DNA of 64,000 nucleotides from contig OZ004588.1 of assembly GCA_963924555.1 (NCBI GenBank), forward strand, positions 434,001-498,000. Direction: 5' to 3'. Shown here piece after piece: positions 11,458-20,900 of this stretch. The translations under genes and the position numbers were made by a program. Under the pieces are notes generated by a model. It made no database searches. It was not told the origin of the DNA and saw only the letters and a list, made by a program, of their open reading frames with translations. The stretch's first letter is position 1; every line of letters starts with the position of its first letter. Origin of the DNA: Crambe crambe (lineage: Eukaryota > Porifera > Demospongiae > Poecilosclerida > Crambeidae).

Positions 11458-11814
11458 ACCAGCATAGTAAATTAGTTCTATCATCAAAGACATATTTGGA
11501 AAGGAGCAATTAATTCAAAGTTGCTGATAGCTACATGCAGAATCAGACAACTATTGCTGTATATTTGCACTCAAACAGATTAGATGTGTCATCTAGCCGA
11601 GATGCAAGATTTACAAAAAAAAATCCTTATGGTGCTGTAGTCTATAACACATCTATTTTAGAATGTTCAGGGTTAACTGCATGAGCTTTATCCTTCCATG
11701 GTAGCTGTGGATCATGCCTGCTAGCTGCCTTCTGGGATTGTGCATTATGACAGTTTCCAGGATTGTTACAACAATAACTATAGCTAAAGACAGCTATAAT
11801 GAATATAATATATG

Positions 11815-12038
11815 GATGTGGTCAGCTCACACTAACCACATCCTAAAACCACATCCTAAAGCTGCCATCACAATGTCTGCATGTGTACAGCAGCAGGTAA
11901 GCTGTCATTGTAATGTTTGCACATATACAGCAGAGATATATGTGGTAATGATCTGAGTGGCATGAATGGGTGTGGCTGACAGCAAGCTTATATAAACTAC
12001 TGCAGCTGCATGCAGATTGTCAAAGTCTGCTTGCAATC
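11815..12038 (+). promoter_or_regulatory. Promoter region of gene B
   Basis: Contains the inverted repeat GATGTGGT (11815-11822) / ACCACATC (11835-11842), two tandem 40-bp-type units (11857-11896 intact, 11897 to about 11934 diverged) with core CACAATGTCTGCATGTGTAC, then TATATAA at 11989-11995, 50 bases before the ATG. The same order and TATA spacing occur before genes C and D. The short TATA-ATG distance implies a 5' UTR of about 20 bases. Confidence 0.7.
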
Positions 12039-14952
12039 ATGAAGAGTTATTTCCTTCTTCTCTCTGCATTAAGCTGCTGTTACTCCTCAGGTAAAAACAG
12101 CTCTAAAGGTGCAATGCAGCTAGCTATATATCTCAGGAGTATATATCTACATATAGTAATGGGATTTTCTGACATTGCATTTTTAGTGTTTGTCCAAGCA
12201 CAAAATGGGATCAGCATCAGTAGTTTTCCTAGTCCTCTGTACTTCAAGACGGGGGACAGTTTATCCATCATTTGTGAGTATACCGGAAATCTGGTCTTCC
12301 AGCATTGGCTCCACCCCACTGATGGGATAATAGCAGCCTCACAGGGACGCAAGACAATACAGGTCTTTGATACTATCATCTTCCTCACTATTATTGATGC
12401 TCAGGAGAGTGATGGAGGAGACTATAGATGTATCTTCAGTAAGTCCATGAAGCAAAAATCATTGAAGAAAAATAGTTGTATAAGTTAGATATTAACCATT
12501 AATAGTGCTATGTATGTAGTTCCTAGTTAGCTTACTACTCTTGATGTATTATCACTCTGCAATGACTAGAGCAAGGTGATGCTACAAATGAGAGTCTTCC
12601 TCTGTCTGCTTTCTACCGGGTCCCTATAACACTTCATTCTCCTGCCTCCTCCAACAGCACAGTGACTGAGGGAGAGGATCTCAGCCTTGCTTGTGGTGCT
12701 TCCAACTTCTCTTCTCGCCGGTGGGTGAAGGTTTCTGACCCACAGATGCCAGTTGAAGTGGTGGCCAACAGTTCAGATGGACGGATAGTGATCACTCATG
12801 ACTTCCAGCTGCAGTTTAGGGAGATCCAATTGGAGGACAAGGCCATCTATAGGTGTGAACTCAGAAATGATATCGGACAGACACAGATTGAAATTAATGT
12901 GCAAGTCATAGGTGAGCTAACTGTGTTAAGCTATTTTCCAATGCTTACATAATCTGACATGCAGCTAGTGAAGGGTGTGAAGTCAACAGAAATAAATGTG
13001 ACTCAAATGCTTCATGTACTAATACAACTGGGAGCTTCACCTGTACATGTAACCAAGGATACAGTGGAGATGGATTCACCTGTGCTGGTAAATGCAGCTA
13101 GCTACAAGGGAAGTCTCTTTCTCATGCAAAAATCACACATAGCTACATGTAATTGTAAGCTAATACCTATGTATACATCATGGAACATCTGTACACCCAG
13201 AACAGCAACTGTAATGTAATATGTAACAACTGTAACAGCTGGAACATCATGTTATAACAGCACGTGCATGCGCTCAGAGCATCATTTCAAAAACATAATG
13301 CAAATTTATACGAGTAAGCATCTGCACAGAGCACAGAGACAAATAATCATCTTCATTTTGCCTACACAGTATATAAAAACAAATGCACAACACCCAGACC
13401 ATTATAATTTTTTTCTCAAACCTTAGATGGAACCATTGCCTTATCTCAAGATGACAGTTCATTTTAGCCTCATTCCCAGGCTCTCAGTGAAGCGGGAAAT
13501 GCGGGGCCCACATTTCACGCTTTACTGAGAGCCTGGGAACAAGGCTCTACAGTTCATTCCAGCTTTCAATCAGAAATTATATCAAGAAAACACACAAATA
13601 CATTATCAAGCAATCCACCAAACATCTAACCATATGCATTGATCCGGATCATCCACAATGCCCTGCATTTATGTCATTTTTGTTCCCACCATTGATTTAT
13701 GTGATTTGTGGAGTCAGAAGTAGGTGAAACCTAATAAAATAACCAACTCTATATGTACTTACACAGTTTCACAATCATAAGCTTTGAAGTAACAAGTCTG
13801 TTTTTTTTTAATTTGGACTTAAGAATTGCCATTTCTATAATTATTACATCAATGACTTTAGCTAAATTAGTATTTAGCTATGTTTACGATCGTTACCTAC
13901 TGCCTCTGCTCTCGCTGCTTAAATCTCTTTTTGCTTTCTTACAAGCCTACTTGTGACTTTGTGGCATCTTTTCAGGTTTGCTGCCTTTTCAGATGCCTCT
14001 GCTCTCATTGCTTACCTAAGGCTTTCATGTTGGTTATCTTGCTCCCGGTACTTTCTCAATGATCATTAACTTCTTGTCTATTCTTGCTGCTTTACTTTTA
14101 GCTAGCTAAGCTGCATGGCTGAACTTAGCCTTGAACCCAGATTTTTTTTAAAAAGGAGATGCTACAGATGGTTAGGGTGCTTCCTGTACATGCTGGAATT
14201 AATTATCAACAGGCATAAAACATCGCTTTGTTCATCTCTACTAACTAATCTCTGAGTCACAACTGTAGTTTATGCATGTGCTGGTCCCATGAATGTTTTT
14301 AGATATTGATGAATGCGATGCTCTTACTGACAACTGTCACCATATTGCTGAGTGCACTAATGTTCCTGGGAGCTTCACCTGTACATGTAACCAAGGATAC
14401 AGTGGAGATGGAGTCACTTGTGACGGTATGAATTCTTATGCTTATTAAAACTCACCATGATCAAAAGTGAGATCATATTTATAGATATTAATGAGTGTCT
14501 TTTTGAAAATTGTGGCTCTAACTCCACTTGCACCAACACTCCTGGAAGCTTCACCTGTACCTGTAATCAAGGATACAGTGGAGATGGGAAAGTCTGTTTG
14601 GGTGAGATGGAACATCTTGCATCAAACATGTGTCCTAGCTCTTAAAAATACAGATATTCATGAATGTGAGACTGATGGTGATGAATGTGATCTCAATGCT
14701 TCATGCACGAACACTCCTGGAAGCTTCATCTGTGTGTGTAACCAAGGATACAGTGGAGATGGGAAAACCTGCAATGGTAATTAAGATGTTGTATTACAAG
14801 CAAGAGAATTACTTTGTCCAAAAATTTAGACATTGATGAGTGTGTGGTTGGTTCTCACAACTGTGACACTAATGCTAAATGTACAAATATTCCTGGTAGC
14901 TTCACCTGTGCCTGTAACCAAGGATACAGTGGAGATGGATTCACTTGTGAAG
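12039..14952 (+). CDS. Gene B 5' part: signal peptide, two Ig, five cbEGF
   Basis: Exon 1 (12039-12090) encodes [17 protein letters not shown], a clear signal peptide; a likely cleavage site is after VFVQA in exon 2. Exons 2 and 3 are one Ig each (LSIICEYTG ... [15 protein letters not shown] ... AIYRCEL). The EGF exons 12965-13087, 14303-14425, 14485-14601, 14654-14776 and 14830-14952 have six Cys, DIDEC-type starts and CxNxxGSFxCxC. In the fourth EGF the start reads DIHEC, a change in a calcium ligand position. Confidence 0.9.
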
Positions 14953-17900
14953 GTAGGGATATAATTGCTTCAATGAGTCATTATCATTGACCACTAATTA
15001 GAAATATTGGGGCTGAGCTGTATAGCCACAGTGGGTATTCCCTGTCTCAGTGGTCCCAAACCATACACCAATATTTGTAGGAGATGTGTGGCTGTTGTTA
15101 CCACATGAAGGGGAGGGTGTCTGGATGTAACATCATCAAAGAGGGGAGCAATTAATTAAAGTTGCTGCTAAGCTAGATCATGCTATATAGCTACCTATCC
15201 CTTGATGATAATTATATTATAGCTAATCTTATCCTGTATTTTAAGGCTTAGGTGTCTCTATCACCATCTCCTACACACCTCCTGATCAGTACCCTGACTA
15301 CTCCCCTCCCAACTATCGTGCTGCATCCTCAGTCACTCTAACCTGTGCAGCTTCAGGAACCAATGGCTCGATCTCTTATAGCTGGTCCTCCACATGCAAT
15401 GGCTGCTTTACTTCTAGTTCGTCATCCAGTGTTGTCTCTGAAATCCTGTTGAGGTCTCGTGATGCTGGAGTGCACACTTGCACAGTCACTGATAGTCTGG
15501 GGAATAAAGGAAGTGCTTCTGTACAGATGAACATTGTCGGTAAGGGGTAAAACAACAGAGTAATCCACATACATGCTTAGCTATTTATATTTTCAGGCAT
15601 TGGCATACACCTGGTTAAGTACCACACTGCACTGAGAGATGGACCCAACCCTAATAACACATTTGTATCAGTTGACACAACCTACAGTCAGGAGAGATAT
15701 CAACGACTCGACTTCTACTGCTGCTCAAACTCCAATTCATCAAATTTGGGATTTTTAAGAACACCTTCTGGGGTTGTACATTATGACAGTTTCCAGGATT
15801 TCCAACTTATTAAACACACCTCCAGCAGTGAGTATGCTGGTTGTATGCAAGTGGTTATCAGTACATCTCAGTCAACCAACCACACCTTACCGGAGTCTGG
15901 TGTCTACACCTGCCGACTGCTGGACAATGCGGGAAAAGCCCAGGAAGCAATGATAGCTTTATACCCTCAAGATTATAATGGTATGGTATGAAAAAAAAAT
16001 GACAAAGAATAATGGCACCATAATGAAATATTTGTGAGGAAATTTTTGTGATTATCAATAGAATATTTTTTTTCTTGACCATACGATTAATTTTCATTTC
16101 ATGCTGACTATTGAAACAATAGCCCCCAAATCACATAACACCCTTCAAAAGATATCTTTGTGCCTCTTGTTACAGTTTTGCCAACTATCAACATTCTCCG
16201 CACCAGTCCAATTGTCATTACATGCTTCTCCAGTGGAATACCCCCAACGAACATCAGCTGGTACCGGAATGAGAAAAAGATTAGCACCAATAGAGGTACA
16301 GTCAGGTTGAGCCAGCAGGTGACTGATTATGGAAGGTCATCATACAATAACACTATCTTCATTGGTGGTGATGAAGTGGTGGGATCTTTCCACTGTCAAA
16401 TATCCGACCACTTTGGAAGAAGAAACAGCTCAACTGTCTCAATTCAAGGTAGCTTTTACCATTATTAATAATGAAAATGTTCACCATGATTAAGGAAATA
16501 TCTGTTTATTAGTTTGTTTTGGTGTTCTTGTTGTTTGTGTGTGTTTGTGTATTTCTCTGTCTGTTGGCCTTTTATTTTATTTGCTTTTATAGGAACACAA
16601 ATCACAACTACTAGCAATTATTCAAATCTGGTGATTGGAAATAGCTTTTCTCTCAGTTGCTATAGTGATTTCGAAGTCTCATCCATAGAGTTGTTTTATG
16701 GGAACAGAAGTGTTCTTAGATCATTTCAAAATAGACAAATCACATTCTGGCACTCTCTCGTGTCAACTGATGATGAAGGAGTGTTATATCGTTGCTTAGT
16801 GACCAGCCAACCAGATTCAGCCATTCAAGAGAAAAATATAACTCTCTCTGTAGGAGGTAAGCAGTATTATCCCAAAATGGAAATGAATAAGTGTGCCCAG
16901 AATAGCTGCCAGGTGGTCCAGGAATGTATAGCTGTCACAAAAGAGCATTCTGCATGCACGAGTGCCAAGAAAATGGGCTTTACTGCTATTATAACTGTAT
17001 TGCTATTTCTTTCTCCCCACTAGTTCCATATAATTGGGGAAGTGTTTCCATCACCACACACTCTGCAAGCAATGTCCTCACTTTAGTGTGCACTGTGAGG
17101 CCCATCACTGGAATGAGGCTCATCCCTTCTATAGAGTGGGTGGGGCCTAATGGGATGAGTGATGGGAACTGGACCGTAGGTGAACTAATGACCCGAGGGA
17201 CAGTACATACCCTTCCCCTCTCCTTTGACTCCTTCGATCCCAGCTATGGAGGGAGGTACACATGCAGAGCAGCTGTCTCAGTCCCATGGATGGATGTACA
17301 GCCACCAACCATCTCTTCTTCATATGACTTACCAGTTATAGGTGAGTTTTAATATGTTACGTATAAAGAGTCACAGACATTGCTTATGATAATGGCTACA
17401 GATTTGAGTGTATCAATATCCATCTCCTACACACCTCCTGATCAGTACCCTGACTACTCCCCTCCCAACTATCGTGCTGCCTCCTCAGTCACTCTACGCT
17501 GTGTGGTCTCTGGTGCTGCTGGCAATGTCTCTTATCGCTGGTCCTCCACCTGCAGAAGCTGTTTTGCTTCTAGTTCCTCCTCCAGTTCAATATCAGAAGG
17601 CATGTTGAGGTCTCGCGATGCTGGAGTGCACACTTGCACAATCACTGATGGCATTGGGAACAGAAAAAATGTCTCCATACAGATGAACATTGTCGGTACG
17701 TTGAAATACGTAGTTAGAATTGCATCTTTTATGGAATGTTCTTCAATCAATTACATTTTATAGGTATTGGAATTCACTTAATCACTTATGAGTCTGCATT
17801 TACCAATGGATCCAATCCTAACAACTCCTATGCTACAGTAATTGAAAGATACTCAAGTCTGTCACTTACAAGACTCAGTCTTTACTGCTGCTCCAACTCT

Positions 17901-20900
17901 ACTGTATCCAATGTCGGTTCCTTCCTTGCCCCCGGAGGACAAAGTTTCAGACATACTATATCTAGATTTAGCAGCACTAACAGTTATGCAGGCTGCATCA
18001 GAGTCTCCATAAGCACCTCTAGGTACCGATCTTTCTCCTTCAGTCCAACTGGAATACACACATGCCGAATTCCAGACAGCAGTGGAAGAAACCAAGTGGC
18101 AATGTTGGGACTCTATAACAATTACATAGGTGGCTACAATAGATGAATACATTAAAATAAATTAATAGCATAGCTAATAATGTATACTGTGGGTAGCTAG
18201 TACATACCTAGTCCCATTCCATCCAACAAAAGAGCAAGATACTGTATGGTGCTTATTTTTCAAGGAGCGTCAAATGACGGGAGTTAATTTTAATAGTTAG
18301 GGGAAAATTACAGAAATGTATAATTATGATATGAACTTCTAGTTTCAAATAGTCTTGAGTTGAGGCTCGTTGGCTCCTCTAATTCTAACCGTGGTCGTCT
18401 GGAGATTAACTACAATGGAGTGTGGGGTACAGTGTGTGATGATGGTTTCAGCTACACTGAGGCCACCGTTGCTTGCAGACATCTTGGTTATTCAGGATAC
18501 AGTAGATATGGAAATGTTGGAACCTTAGGGTAAGGATACAACTTTAGTGCAGAGCCTCCAACCATACTGATCCATTAGTATTTACAGAAGAATTTAAGTA
18601 AACATATACTATACACATTTGCATTACTTATAAAATGCATGATGAAATACTGAAAATGGGAGTACTTTATCCTACTGAGGTTGGAGGCACTGATAGTGCA
18701 TAAACACTATAATGAATGAGGTGATTGAGGTCTTTCTTTGTCACACATGCAGCTATAGTCAAGGAATAGGAAGAATATGGCTGGATGATGTTAATTGCTA
18801 TAGTTATAGCACTCGACTATCAGCGTGCAGGCATCGTGGATGGGGTAGCCATAATTGTGGCCACAGTCAAGATGTTGCTCTGGAATGCTCCGGTGCTAGT
18901 TCTATCACTACTAACAGTGAGTACTTTCACAGTATAACTGATTCCAATTGATTGATAAATAAGAGGGTAAGAAGTCGTTTAGACGATTTCGAGTGATGCA
19001 TTCTCTTATGAGTGAAACACTGACACTCTACTTCATCTTATACCAATTAAGAGTCACTCAAGTTTTATTTTAATAAACAGCCTAGCAGTTTATCCTCCAG
19101 GGGGGCTAAAATTGGATTCTATAATTATATCAACCAAAAAAGTACCCTAGCCATTTTAGATTATAGAACTAGAGGCTGCTTAATTTTTGAAATTTATTTC
19201 TTATATACGTATGTATAGTAACTATCAGTCACGTACTCTCACTATCCTCCCTCACCGTCACCTGCCAATCTACTGGCAGTCCTCCAACTTTCATCACGTG
19301 GTACAGGAATGGGCAGAGCATTGACATCGATGGAAACAACTATAAACAAACCAAACAAGTGACGAATCCTCACACATCACACTACAACAATACACTGCTG
19401 ATCAGTGGTGTTCCCCTGAAGGATATGATTGGACGATATTATTGCCGCATATCTCTTGATAGATCAAGTAGAAGAAGCAGTTTATCTAGAGCTATCTCTG
19501 TTCAAGGTGAGAGTGCTACAGGGATGGGTGTAGTCATAGCAACATACACATTATTTTGAACTTTAGCGCTACAAATTGAAACAACGGGACACACTTCAAA
19601 TTTGTCGATTGGCAGTCAACTTGGACTCAATTGTTCAAAAGTCATTGAGGTAGAGTATCTTGAGTGGTATCGTGCCAGTTCAAACCTCACTAGGTCGTAT
19701 GAAGGTTTTTCTTTCATCGCTCATTTTGTGTCGACCGATGATCAAAACGTGCAGTTTAGGTGTTTGGGAATGACCCCAGGAGGCCGTATTGTGGATAATA
19801 ACATAACACTCTCTGTCAGAGGTAAAATATTCATCATGTTTCAGCTAGTTACATACATGCATGCCAGTCTTGCAGGGTTTTGTCTGGGAATTGATATTGG
19901 AAAAAAGTGGTAATTCACACAGGAATGGGTGAGGGGAAAGGGGCAGAGATAAGAACTATTTGCAGTGTTCTGGGTGGAAAATTAGACTTAGAGGGGATAT
20001 TCAAAGGTGTATAAGTAGCTAATGGAGACCATCTTGATTTACTATACAGTACCGGACGCTTGGGGTACTTCAGTCATCAATGCTGACTCAACGGGAGGTG
20101 CTCAGAATGGATCAGGATATACCTTGCTGTGTAACTTGAACGTCATTGCTGGCATGACACTCCACCCTACCATGGAGTGGGTGGGGCCTGATGGGACTGT
20201 GGTGAGGAGTGATGGTAACAGAACTGTAGTGGGCATGGTGAGGACCCAAGGGACCATCTCCACCATCTCCCTCTCCTTCAACCCCGTCCTCATCACTGAT
20301 GCAGGGACGTACACTTGCAGGGCAGCTGTCACTCTCCCACAGTCTTTTTACCAACCAAGGAATCTAATGACTTCATTTAATATGCCAGTAGCAAGTGAGC
20401 ACATAGATAATAGGTTATGTGACATCATGTGACATGCTTTAATTGACAGAGAGTCTTCAGGTTTCCATAGTAGCAGAGTCACTTCCATCTTCCTCCCCTT
20501 TGTACTACGTGGGGATTCCTCTCACCCTCACTTGTGCAGTTCAAGGAGGTTTATCTTCTTCAAGTGTCCAATATAAGTGGACCTCCTCCTGCACTGGAAA
20601 CTGCTTCCTCAAGGAAAGAGATGTTAATTCAAAAAATATTTCCACCAATTCTCTCCAGCTGAGTGATAGTGGTGTGTATACCTGCACCGTCTGTGACAAC
20701 AGATCAGACTGTGAAAATTCCACCATTGCCATCACTGTATCAGTCATTGGTAAGAATGTTACACAGCCATTTTTTATAAATGAATTTATGTTAGTAATCC
20801 TTTGACAGCCATCCTGTTCAATCCTGTTCATCCTGTTCCTTTATTTATTGAATTTTTTATTGTAATAGACATAAAGGTGTCGATATCCATCTCCTACACA

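Larger units (their letters stand above)
9851..11772 (+). pseudogene. Relic spacer I: dead 5' part of an array gene
   Basis: Degenerate copy of a family member. Parts in order: upstream inverted repeat near 9852-9880, decayed promoter (TTATATACTG), signal-peptide exon with ATG at 9977 but a stop after four codons, an EGF remnant near 10345-10410, an inverted segment with EGF pieces (10869-11050), an EGF-5-type remnant 11139-11225, and a short piece of the cassette-1 B exon (about 11727-11764) joined directly to the intron that normally precedes the A exon. Many stops and indels; not coding. Confidence 0.8.

Noticed and set aside
13753-14062. Hydrophobic frames in the long intron of gene B
   Set aside because: AT-rich intronic sequence lying between two correctly phased EGF exons; likely chance frames.
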